Under the pieces are notes generated by a model. It saw only the letters and a program-made list of their open reading frames with translations. It did not search any database and was not told the origin of the DNA. This document shows, in pieces, positions 1-6,759 of a DNA stretch of 18,420 nucleotides. The position numbers and the translations under genes were made by a program. The stretch is from Syntrophobacter sp. DG_60 (lineage in GTDB: Bacteria > Desulfobacterota > Desulfofervidia > Desulfofervidales > DG-60): contig LJNA01000022.1 of NCBI GenBank assembly GCA_001304365.1, positions 1 to 18,420 of the forward strand. The letters run 5' to 3'. The first letter of the stretch is position 1. Each line of letters begins with the position of its first letter.

Positions 1-260
1 GTTTTTCCTGAACCAGAAACTGCTAAAAGTGTATCTTCTTTTCTCAAAGCTGGGGTAACTGTTTCCCCTACTACAAATACCTTTCTCCCCAAATGAACCA
101 GGCGCATGGCAAATGCCCTAGCCACCATACCAGAACGCCCTGCCCCCACTACATAGATTCTTGGTGAGTTTATAATAATTTCTATGAATTTCTTAAATTC
201 ATCGGGGCTAATCCCATCTGTTATATCCATTATCTTTTGTAAAATTTCACGATAATACAC
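1..260 (-). CDS. hxlB: 6-phospho-3-hexuloisomerase, N-terminal part (runs off the window start)
   Basis: Isomerises 3-hexulose-6-phosphate to fructose-6-phosphate in the ribulose monophosphate (RuMP) pathway; cytosolic SIS-fold sugar isomerase. About 86 residues are visible. They contain the sugar-isomerase signature GAGRSGMVARAF (residues 39-50), then MRLVHLG, VVGETVTPAL and the start of a VSGSGK loop, all hallmarks of this family. I chose a GTG start at 260 because a GGAG ribosome-binding site lies 7 bases upstream (268-271) and it gives the usual short N-terminal helix; an ATG in frame at 230 is the alternative. The gene overlaps the end of the hexulose-phosphate synthase gene by 14 bases, so the two are probably translationally coupled. 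The C-terminal half is outside the window. Confidence 0.9.
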   Translation of the reverse strand, partial: MYYREILQKIMDITDGISPDEFKKFIEIIINSPRIYVVGAGRSGMVARAFAMRLVHLGRKVFVVGETVTPALRKEDTLLAVSGSGK

Positions 261-882
261 TATCTATCTCCTTATTTATCTCTAAAACAGCCCCTTTTGG
301 GTCAGATGCCGAAGTCACAAAACCACCAAAGATAAGGATAGCTGGATTAAAAGGCATTAATGCTGCAATGTCTTCAGGCACAAGCCCCCCTGCAATAGCC
401 AGTGGTACAGAAAATTCTTTGCTAAAGGCCCCCACTTCTTCAAATGATTTTCTTTTGGCCATTTGTATATCAATGGCTGTGTGCAAATTAAAATAATGGG
501 GTTTTAATGAAGTAATCTGTTTAGCCCTTGAGATTTTATCTTCAATTCCTATAAAATCTACCATCGCCTGTTTGCCTTGCCTTTCTGCTTCATTGATAGC
601 TGCTGATATGGTTTCTATCCCAGCGGCAGCACAAACAGTCATAATGTCTGCCCCTGCATCAAATTTTGCTTCCAGCGCCCCTACATCCATGGTCTTTGTA
701 TCTGCCAATAATACCTTATTTGGATGTCTCTTTTTTAACGCCTCTATAATTTTTATTCCTTCCACCTTGAGTAATGGAGTACCTACCTCCATAATATCCA
801 CATAAGGGGCCACTATCTCAGCTATACTCAATGCCTGCTTACCATCTATCAAATCCAGTGCCACTTGGATCAATGGCCTCAT
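247..882 (-). CDS. hxlA: 3-hexulose-6-phosphate synthase
   Basis: Catalyses the reversible aldol condensation of formaldehyde with ribulose-5-phosphate. In organisms lacking the oxidative pentose-phosphate route it runs backwards to make ribulose-5-phosphate. The product is an orotidine-decarboxylase-superfamily TIM barrel: VALDL near residue 8, EVGTPLL near 32, the active-site ADTKTMDVG (residues 60-68, with D61, K63 and D66) and a phosphate-binding AGGL/FGGF region near the end. With ATG at 882 it has 211 residues, the normal family length. An upstream in-frame TTG at 918 overlaps the transporter stop and would add 12 unmatched residues; neither start has a strong ribosome-binding site. Paired with the isomerase gene immediately downstream. 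Confidence 0.93.
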   Translation of the reverse strand: MRPLIQVALDLIDGKQALSIAEIVAPYVDIMEVGTPLLKVEGIKIIEALKKRHPNKVLLADTKTMDVGALEAKFDAGADIMTVCAAAGIETISAAINEAERQGKQAMVDFIGIEDKISRAKQITSLKPHYFNLHTAIDIQMAKRKSFEEVGAFSKEFSVPLAIAGGLVPEDIAALMPFNPAILIFGGFVTSASDPKGAVLEINKEIDSVLS

Positions 883-914
883 ATTTTCATTTTTAGCACT
901 GGATTCTTGGGAAA

Positions 915-2408
915 TCAAGAATTTGTTGTTAAAAAATAACTCATTGAGCAGCTCTCAATCCCTAATAAAATCCTGCCAAATATGCCAATATAGGCAATAA
1001 TCAAAATTATCCCTAAAAGATTTAAAATTGTACCAGTCTTTGCCATATCAGATACTTTAAGGGCACCGGAACCAAAGATGATGGCATTAGGGGGTGTTGA
1101 TACAGGTAACATAAATGCACAAGATGCAGAAAGGGTAGCCAAGACCATTAGAAACAATGGATTTGCCTTTATGCTCACACTCATTGATGCCAGAATAGGT
1201 AAAATCATTTGAGTGCTAGCGGTATTTGATGTAAATTGGGTCAAAATCACCATTAATAAACAAATGGCTATCATAATCAAAATAGGATGAAGGAAGGATA
1301 AACCCTGTAACTGTTTACCAAACCATACCGATAGCCCTGATTGTTTGAAACCAGCCGCCAAGGCAAAACCACCCCCAAAAAGTAAAACAATACCCCAAGG
1401 AAGTTGTGATGCAGTCTCCCAATCCATAATGGTTTTATAGCCTTTAGCAGGGATAAAAAATAGGGGTATGGCCATGGCTATAGCCACTGTTCCATCGTCT
1501 ATAAACCTTGGGACGGGAAATAGCGATGACCAACCAGGTATCTTAAATCCACCAATGGGGATATCCTTCCTCATAAACCAAAGTAGTGCAAGTAGTATAA
1601 AATCAATCATTACTACCCACTCTTCAAATCTCATAGGACCAAGCCTTTTATATTCATTGTGAAACACATCTAAATTGATTTTAAATTTCACATTTTTACA
1701 AAATAGCAGGAAAAGTAAGAACCAAGTGCATAAAAAAAAGACTACTACAAGCGGAAAAGCAAACACAAACCACTTTGCAAATGAAATCTCCGGGGCCTTG
1801 GGGAAACAGATAGAAAAGATTTTTACAAAGGCCAAATTAGGGGGTGTTCCTATTAAAGTAGCCATTCCACCAATAGATGCTGCATAGGCAATGCCCAGTA
1901 AAAGTCCTATAAAAAAACGGGAAACCTCCTTTTCCTCAAGGTTTTCTTTTAATTTTGCAATAATGGCCATAGCTATAGGTACCATCACCATAGTAGCTGC
2001 TGTATTGGAGATCCACATAGAAAGGAATGCAGTGGCCCCCATAAATCCCAAGACAATCTGCCATGGGTTTATGCCAATCCACAGAATAATTTTTAAGGCA
2101 ACCCTTTTGTGAAGACCCCAGCGCTGCATGGCCAGGGCAATGATAAACCCACCAATAAATAGAAGTATTACATCATTAAAATAGAAGGTAGCAACAGCCC
2201 TACCTTTCATAATACCTAGCAGTGGGAATAGGACTACTGGTAATAGGGCAGTAGCTGCTAAAGGGATAGCCTCAGTAACCCACCAAATGGCCATAAGTAG
2301 GGCTATTGCTGCTGTATATGTAATTTGAGGATTCCTTGGCTCTAGATTAAAAGAAAGCGCCAATATAATGCTTAAAATGGGTGCAATAATCAAAGCTGCC
2401 TTGTTCAT
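915..2408 (-). CDS. DASS/SLC13-family sodium:dicarboxylate symporter
   Basis: Inner-membrane carrier of 497 residues, almost entirely hydrophobic with many predicted membrane helices. It shows both family-defining SNT motifs: SNTAAT at about 134-139 and TSNTAST at about 393-399, each in a re-entrant hairpin that binds sodium and carboxylate. Each half also has a TPPN element (GTPPNLAF and STPPNAI). Family members carry succinate, malate, fumarate, citrate or sulfate. The position just after sdhCDAB suggests C4-dicarboxylate transport, but substrate cannot be read from the sequence. The ATG at 2408 has no clear ribosome-binding site, because a dispersed repeat occupies the upstream bases. The C-terminal dozen residues after LLGIE look unlike the family and overlap the next gene's upstream TTG. 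Confidence 0.88.
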   Translation of the reverse strand: MNKAALIIAPILSIILALSFNLEPRNPQITYTAAIALLMAIWWVTEAIPLAATALLPVVLFPLLGIMKGRAVATFYFNDVILLFIGGFIIALAMQRWGLHKRVALKIILWIGINPWQIVLGFMGATAFLSMWISNTAATMVMVPIAMAIIAKLKENLEEKEVSRFFIGLLLGIAYAASIGGMATLIGTPPNLAFVKIFSICFPKAPEISFAKWFVFAFPLVVVFFLCTWFLLFLLFCKNVKFKINLDVFHNEYKRLGPMRFEEWVVMIDFILLALLWFMRKDIPIGGFKIPGWSSLFPVPRFIDDGTVAIAMAIPLFFIPAKGYKTIMDWETASQLPWGIVLLFGGGFALAAGFKQSGLSVWFGKQLQGLSFLHPILIMIAICLLMVILTQFTSNTASTQMILPILASMSVSIKANPLFLMVLATLSASCAFMLPVSTPPNAIIFGSGALKVSDMAKTGTILNLLGIILIIAYIGIFGRILLGIESCSMSYFLTTNS

Positions 2409-2411
2409 TAT

Positions 2412-2473
2412 TAGCTCATAGCTGATAGCTCATAGCTGATAGCAAGAAAGACCTTTTACTATGAACTATAATC
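2412..2473 (+). repeat. Dispersed intergenic repeat, copy A (contains a 14-base tandem repeat)
   Basis: The unit TAGCTCATAGCTGA occurs twice head to tail (2412-2425 and 2426-2439) and begins a third time. It is followed after a short spacer by CCTTTTACTATGAACTAT. The same string of words occurs in inverted orientation at 6701-6759. It fills most of the gap between sdhB and the symporter and lies right against the symporter start codon. No protein is encoded. Orientation is given only to relate the two copies. Confidence 0.8.
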
Positions 2474-2492
2474 GTGTATGGTATCATATAGG

Positions 2493-3188
2493 TTAGTCGA
2501 CTAAAATGGCCTTCCTCAAGGCTACAATAGCTTTAAGAGGATTTAAACCCTTAGGACAGGCCTCTACACAGTTAAATATACTACGGCACTGCCACAATCC
2601 CGGTTGTGTCTTCAAGGTCTCTTTTCTCTCTTCTTTGGCCTCATCCCGGCTATCCATAAGAAGACGGCAGGCCTGAATTAAGGCGGTGGGCCCCAAAAAT
2701 CCTTGATTGGCCCAAAAAGTGGGACAGGCACCTGTGCAAGCACCGCAAAAAATGCATTCATAAAGACCATCTAATTTTTTGCGTTCAGAGGGCAACTGCA
2801 ACCTCTCCCTTTCTGGTGGTTTTGTTGTGGTGATTAAATAAGGTTTAATGGCCTCTACATGTTCGTAGACAGGGGTTAAATCTACTACCAAATCCCTTAT
2901 GATAGAAAAACCAGGCAAGGGCTTGATTTTAATCCTATGAGGTAAGTCAGCCACCCTTTTTTCACAAGCTAACTGGTTCCTTCCATTGATATTTACAGCA
3001 CAGGAACCACAAATACCGTGCCCGCAGGTCCTACGGTATGTCAGTGACAAATCTTGCTTGTGTATGGCTTCTAAGGCATCTAATATCACCCAGGTCGCTT
3101 CACATTTCAAGACATATTTCTGCCAATAAGGCCTTTTGTCTCTTCCTGGCAAGAAACGCTGGATAAAAAAGGTCTTGTCTATTAAAAT
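2493..3188 (-). CDS. sdhB: Succinate dehydrogenase/fumarate reductase iron-sulfur subunit
   Basis: Electron-transfer subunit of complex II, carrying electrons between the SdhA flavin and the membrane quinone site. It shows a 2Fe-2S ferredoxin domain (CGHGICGSC plus a later C, about residues 55-75), a 4Fe-4S motif CIFCGACTGACP (about 145-156) and a 3Fe-4S motif in which the second cysteine is replaced (CRSIFNCVEACP, about 201-212). The conventional start would be TTG at 3152, but that lacks a ribosome-binding site and removes the first beta strand. The frame stays open upstream and encodes DKTFFIQRF, which fits the family. I place the start at ATT 3188, 7 bases after a perfect GGAGG (3196-3200). 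It overlaps the sdhA stop by 7 bases. About 231 residues. Confidence 0.93.
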   Translation of the reverse strand: MLIDKTFFIQRFLPGRDKRPYWQKYVLKCEATWVILDALEAIHKQDLSLTYRRTCGHGICGSCAVNINGRNQLACEKRVADLPHRIKIKPLPGFSIIRDLVVDLTPVYEHVEAIKPYLITTTKPPERERLQLPSERKKLDGLYECIFCGACTGACPTFWANQGFLGPTALIQACRLLMDSRDEAKEERKETLKTQPGLWQCRSIFNCVEACPKGLNPLKAIVALRKAILVD

Positions 3189-4915
3189 CGCCTTTCCTCC
3201 GGTTCAAACTTAGTAATGACCACTGGCTTATAGTCTAACTCATATTCGCCTTCCTTCATAAAGACTAGTGTGTGCCTCAGCCAGTCTTTTTCATCTGTGG
3301 TAGGAAAGTCAGTGCGATAATGTGCACCACGGCTCTCTTTTCTGGCTAGTGCACATTGCACTATTGCCTTGCTCAAATTAAGCATGTGCTTTAACTCCAC
3401 GGCTTCTTGCAAGGCCAAGTTATACTCATTTGGTATGCCTTTTAGTCCGATTCCCTGGTAAGCGGTTTTTAAGTTGTGAATGAGTTCAAGTTGGGCCCTC
3501 AAACAGCTTTCCTCACGTAGGATGCCGCAGTTTTTTGTCATTCCTTCCCGCAATGCCTCCCTGACCTCTGCTAGGGATGTCTTAGGACTACGGTTTAGAA
3601 GTGCATTAATTTCCCCCAATCCCTCTTTAATTTGTCCTTCTGGTAAAGGGAGAAAATTTAGCCTTTTTGCTATTTTTGCCATACGTCTTCCCGCCCGTCG
3701 ACCAAAAACGGCACATTCCATAGTGGAATTTGAGCCCAATCGATTGGCTCCGTGGATAGAAACGCAGGCGCATTCTCCAGCGGCAAAGAGTCTTGGAACG
3801 ATTACTTTTTTGCCGTCTGCAAGAACCTCGCAGTCTATATTTATGGGGATGCCCCCCATGCTGTAGTGAGCCGCTGGGGCCACAGGGATAGGCTGTTTTT
3901 TGGGATCGATGCCAGCAAATTTGAGGGCCATTTCGCGAATTTGGGGCAGTTTTTCTTTTATTAATTGTTCTGGGAGATGGGTAATATCGAGGTACACATA
4001 AGGCTTGCCTTCTATAGATTGCCCTGCCTCTATTTCTCTTTGAATAGCTCGCGAGACAATGTCTCTGGGTGCCAATTCTAGTTTATCAGGGGCATAGACT
4101 TTCATAAACCTTTCAGCGTTTTGATTAAGGAGGTAGCCACCTTCGCCCCTTACACCCTCACTAATGAGAAAACCCCAAGGATAGAGGCCGGTAGGGTGGA
4201 ATTGGATAAATTCCATATCCTCCAAAGGAAGGCCAGCCGCCAAGGTCATTCCCATACCATCCCCAGTGTTTATGGCTGAATTGGTGCTTATGTTAAAAAG
4301 ACGAGAACAACCCCCTGTTGCCAGAAGAGTCAATTTTCCTTGAAAAGTATGCATTTCTCCATGAACTATATCCCAGGCCATTACCCCACTGCATCCTTCA
4401 TCCTGCAATAAAATATGGGTAACCAGAAACTCACTATAAAACTTCACTTTGAAACGCAAACATTGGCCAAATAAGGTATAAAGTATAGCTTGGCCAATCC
4501 TATCCGCTGCTAAGCAGGTTCGCCTTACTGGGGCCCCCTTTCCGGACTCGCTATAATGGCCGCCAAAATGGCGTTGGAGGATACGACCGTCCTCTGTACG
4601 ACTAAAAGGGACACCGATATGCTCCAAAAAATATGCTGTCTCAATGGCCTCCTTACAAAACAAGGCCTGGGCATCTTGATCTCCTAAAAAGTGGCTTCCC
4701 TTAACGGTATCGTAGAAATGCCACTCCCATGAGTCCGGTTCCATGTTACCCAAGGCGGCTGCTGTGCCTCCCTGTGCAGCTACAGAGTGTGAATGGGTCG
4801 GAAAGACCTTAGAAACAACTGCTACATCATTGCCTGTTTGCGCTGCCTCTAAGGCGGCTACTAAACCAGCAATTCCAGCACCAACAATAATGATTTGATG
4901 TCTGTGTTTTATCAT
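3182..4915 (-). CDS. sdhA: Succinate dehydrogenase/fumarate reductase flavoprotein subunit
   Basis: Catalytic subunit interconverting succinate and fumarate, 577 residues, normal length. Visible: the FAD-binding GAGIAG (residues 12-17); HSHSVAAQGG (41-50) with H43 in the position that carries covalent FAD; the substrate-binding HPTG (H240) and EGVRGEGG; the LAPRD motif with R284 as expected proton-donor arginine; HYSMGG (H350); and the C-terminal AGECACVSIHGANRLGSNS flavin loop. It is the third gene of sdhCDAB. The start lies in a 21-base tandem duplication: an identical ATG context occurs 21 bases upstream, closed after six codons by TAG directly before this ATG. It therefore probably depends on re-initiation or coupling with sdhD. 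Confidence 0.96.
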   Translation of the reverse strand: MIKHRHQIIIVGAGIAGLVAALEAAQTGNDVAVVSKVFPTHSHSVAAQGGTAAALGNMEPDSWEWHFYDTVKGSHFLGDQDAQALFCKEAIETAYFLEHIGVPFSRTEDGRILQRHFGGHYSESGKGAPVRRTCLAADRIGQAILYTLFGQCLRFKVKFYSEFLVTHILLQDEGCSGVMAWDIVHGEMHTFQGKLTLLATGGCSRLFNISTNSAINTGDGMGMTLAAGLPLEDMEFIQFHPTGLYPWGFLISEGVRGEGGYLLNQNAERFMKVYAPDKLELAPRDIVSRAIQREIEAGQSIEGKPYVYLDITHLPEQLIKEKLPQIREMALKFAGIDPKKQPIPVAPAAHYSMGGIPINIDCEVLADGKKVIVPRLFAAGECACVSIHGANRLGSNSTMECAVFGRRAGRRMAKIAKRLNFLPLPEGQIKEGLGEINALLNRSPKTSLAEVREALREGMTKNCGILREESCLRAQLELIHNLKTAYQGIGLKGIPNEYNLALQEAVELKHMLNLSKAIVQCALARKESRGAHYRTDFPTTDEKDWLRHTLVFMKEGEYELDYKPVVITKFEPEERRF

Positions 4916-4939
4916 CTAATGTCTGTGTTTTATCATCTA
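4898..4939. repeat. Perfect 21-base tandem duplication at the sdhD-sdhA junction
   Basis: Bases 4898-4918 are repeated exactly at 4919-4939. The unit covers the sdhA start codon and its first six codons. Before duplication, the sdhD stop and sdhA start would have formed the usual ATGA overlap. The upstream copy now holds that overlap and the downstream copy holds the true sdhA start. Confidence 0.95.
4916..4936 (-). other. Six-codon mini-ORF directly before sdhA
   Basis: The upstream copy of the duplication reads ATG plus five codons (MIKHRH) and then TAG, immediately followed by the ATG of sdhA (TAGATG). Its ATG overlaps the sdhD TGA as ATGA. A ribosome finishing sdhD could initiate here, stop after six codons and re-initiate on sdhA. 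The arrangement is seen directly; translation is inferred. Confidence 0.5.
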
Positions 4940-5238
4940 AGTAAAATTAATAGTCCCAGAAGGAACAGAAAACCTCCGATTAGCCAAAGGCAAAAGGCTA
5001 GCATCCTTCGAAGGGCCTCCTTCATAATATAGTCCTGGCCAATTTGCCAAAGGCCGTTTAAGGCATGAGATACACTCAGCCCTAATAGGGAAAAATTCAA
5101 AAACAGCCAAAAGGGAGAAGATAAGCGCATCTGCATGTTTTCATAGGTTAGAGGGCGGAGATGACTAATGCTCAGGTGAATAAACAGCAATATCAGTAAG
5201 CCAATTCCACTAAACCTTTGCCAGAGCCAACTAATCAT
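4933..5238 (-). CDS. sdhD: Succinate dehydrogenase membrane anchor subunit D
   Basis: Small hydrophobic anchor of complex II with three predicted membrane segments. It starts MISWLWQRFSGIGL, matching the WxxQRxSG signature at the quinone site, has H21 and H26 in the first helix, and HALNGLWQIGQDY (from H58), the typical second-helix motif. I chose ATG at 5238, giving 101 residues and an 8-base overlap with the sdhC stop, over the longer TTG reading at 5256. The stop TGA overlaps the mini-ORF ATG. Order sdhC-sdhD-sdhA-sdhB is the standard complex II order. Confidence 0.87.
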   Translation of the reverse strand: MISWLWQRFSGIGLLILLFIHLSISHLRPLTYENMQMRLSSPFWLFLNFSLLGLSVSHALNGLWQIGQDYIMKEALRRMLAFCLWLIGGFLFLLGLLILLR

Positions 5239-5596
5239 GCCAGATTGGATAGACAAAAAGTGTACTCAAAATTAAACTCAACATCATAACGGCCGCAAAC
5301 AATGACTTTTGCCAGCGAATACCAAGGCCAAAATCGATCAGGATAAGCCTTATACCATTGCCTGCATGATAGCACACTGCCCAAATGAGAAGCGTCTCTA
5401 AAATCCTCATCCCTGGTTGCTCGCGCATTTGCAAAAGACTGCCAAAGAACACCGAACTTTGACCGAACCAGAAAATCATCCAGAGGTGGAACCCAAGGTA
5501 AATAGCCAAGGCAATGCCACAAAGACGCATAAGCAGCCAGGCCAACATGCCACTATGCCAATGGTAAGAAAACAAATATCTCAAATATTTCTTCAT
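5231..5596 (-). CDS. sdhC: Succinate dehydrogenase cytochrome b subunit C
   Basis: Membrane anchor of complex II, about 121 residues with three predicted helices. The motifs are RYLFSYHWHSGMLAWLL, RLCGIALAIYLGFHLW and CYHAGNGIRLILIDFG, where H77 is the expected haem b ligand and GIR..L.D is a family signature. I prefer ATG at 5596 because it begins directly at the conserved KYLRYLFS; an in-frame ATG at 5638 would add 14 residues of uncertain value. Neither start has a clear ribosome-binding site. The usual histidine before the RxxG of the first helix is methionine here. First gene of sdhCDAB, after a gap of about 210 bases. Confidence 0.87.
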   Translation of the reverse strand: MKKYLRYLFSYHWHSGMLAWLLMRLCGIALAIYLGFHLWMIFWFGQSSVFFGSLLQMREQPGMRILETLLIWAVCYHAGNGIRLILIDFGLGIRWQKSLFAAVMMLSLILSTLFVYPIWHD

Positions 5597-5810
5597 GATT
5601 AATACACAACAAAAAAGATACTTTACTTCTTTTAACATCTTTCGGTCAAGGGCTGGAAGGTGATTTATCCCCCCCTTAATCTTTCAAGTTACCTTCAGTT
5701 CAAAATTGTGGGATGGTTAAATCATTGAATTGGGGGGTAGTCAAATTATTGACTGGTTTAAAGGAATTTGCTATTTAACAAACTAACTAATAGCGTATAC
5801 ATCACTGTAT
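5597..5810 (-). promoter_or_regulatory. Gap upstream of sdhC with possible operator
   Basis: No gene is supported between sucD and sdhC apart from the possible 14-codon extension of sdhC. The gap holds an inverted repeat AGTCAA-ATTA-TTGACT at 5739-5754 and complementary G/C tracts at 5669-5675 and 5732-5737. No convincing -35/-10 pair was found on the minus strand. It is the natural place for a promoter or operator of sdhCDAB, but this is inferred. Confidence 0.35.
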
Positions 5811-6689
5811 CTACAGTCCCATCACATCTTTTACTGTTTTCCCCAAAGTCCCTAAGTCCTCTGCTATAAATATCCCTTCTGACCTCAGTGCCTTTATCTT
5901 TTCCTCTGCCGTATCTTGGCCACCAGAGATAATGGCCCCTGCATGGCCCATCCTTTTATCCTTTGGGGCTGTACGACCAGCTATAAAGGCCACAACGGGT
6001 TTTTTAAAGTGATTTTTAACATACTTTGCTGCCTCTTGTTCTGCAGCACCGCCTATCTCCCCTACCAAGACCACACCTTTTGTCTCTTCATCTTCATTAA
6101 ATAGTATTAAGATATCTATAAAGTTGCTGCCAAGGATGGCATCGCCACCAATTCCTATACAGGTAGATTGACCTAAACCTGAACAAGTAAGTTGGTAGTC
6201 GATTTCATAAGTCAAGGTGCCGCTACGGGAGACAACACCAATAGGTCCCGGAGTATGAATATCTCCTGGCATGATGCCCATCTTACACCTAACCCCTGGG
6301 GCAATAAGCCCTGGACAATTAGGGCCAATTAGTGTTACATCGCCCTTGTCTCTTAAATAACTTTTTACTTTAATCATATCCAGAGCGGGGATGCCTTCGG
6401 TAATGCAGACAATTACCTTAATGCCTTCACCCGCTGCCTCAAATATGGCATCACGGGCAAACGGTGCAGGGACAAAGATTACAGAGGCATTTGCTCCTGT
6501 CTCTTTTGCTGCTTCCTCCACAGTATTGAATACAGGCACCCCCTCTATTTCCTGTCCACCTTTACCAGGCGTAACACCTGCTACCACCTTTGTCCCATAA
6601 TTTAACATCTGCTTAGTATGAAATGCTCCTTCTTTTCCTGTTATTCCCTGTACTAAAACCATTGTATTTTCATTAACTAAGATGGCCAT
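5811..6689 (-). CDS. sucD: Succinyl-CoA synthetase (ligase) alpha subunit
   Basis: With SucC, interconverts succinyl-CoA plus phosphate plus NDP with succinate plus CoA plus NTP. At 292 residues it has normal length. Visible: N-terminal CoA-binding Rossmann motif [13 protein letters not shown], the GPNCPGLI element, SRSGTLTYE and the phosphohistidine loop RMGHAGAII with the active-site histidine near residue 249. The start is supported by AAGGAG five bases upstream. It follows sucC across a 70-base gap filled by a dispersed repeat. Its stop overlaps a small palindrome (ACTGTA-GA-TACAGT) that lacks a T-run, so no terminator is claimed. Confidence 0.97.
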   Translation of the reverse strand: MAILVNENTMVLVQGITGKEGAFHTKQMLNYGTKVVAGVTPGKGGQEIEGVPVFNTVEEAAKETGANASVIFVPAPFARDAIFEAAGEGIKVIVCITEGIPALDMIKVKSYLRDKGDVTLIGPNCPGLIAPGVRCKMGIMPGDIHTPGPIGVVSRSGTLTYEIDYQLTCSGLGQSTCIGIGGDAILGSNFIDILILFNEDEETKGVVLVGEIGGAAEQEAAKYVKNHFKKPVVAFIAGRTAPKDKRMGHAGAIISGGQDTAEEKIKALRSEGIFIAEDLGTLGKTVKDVMGL

Positions 6690-6700
6690 GGATTCTCCTT

Positions 6701-6759
6701 AATTAGTTCATAGTTGATAGTAAAAGGCTATGAGCTATCAGCCGTGAGCTATGAGCTAA
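6701..6759 (-). repeat. Dispersed intergenic repeat, copy B (inverted relative to copy A)
   Basis: Read on the minus strand this shows TTAGCTCATAGCT, GATAGCTCATAGC, CCTTTTACTAT and CTATGAACTA in the same order as copy A on the plus strand at 2412-2473. It sits between the sucC stop and the sucD ribosome-binding site. No protein is encoded. Confidence 0.78.

Noticed and set aside
572..805. Open frames on the plus strand across the window (for example 572-805, 3480-3866, 6797-7165, 9760-10005, 12803-13072)
   Set aside because: They lie opposite well-supported minus-strand genes, have biased or low-complexity composition, match no family I recognise and lack ribosome-binding sites.
927..965. 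ATTGAG/CTCAAT hairpin followed by a T-rich tract near the end of the symporter gene, as an intrinsic terminator
   Set aside because: The stem has only six mostly weak pairs, the T-tract is interrupted, and it lies inside the coding region.
2412..2443. CRISPR array
   Set aside because: The 14-base units are contiguous, without unique spacers, and no cas gene is present.
5235..5522. A 95-residue minus-strand frame overlapping sdhC
   Set aside because: It is out of frame with the clear SdhC signature sequence and has no family features.
5806..5824. ACTGTA-GA-TACAGT palindrome at the sucD stop as a terminator
   Set aside because: No loop of useful size and no following T-run.
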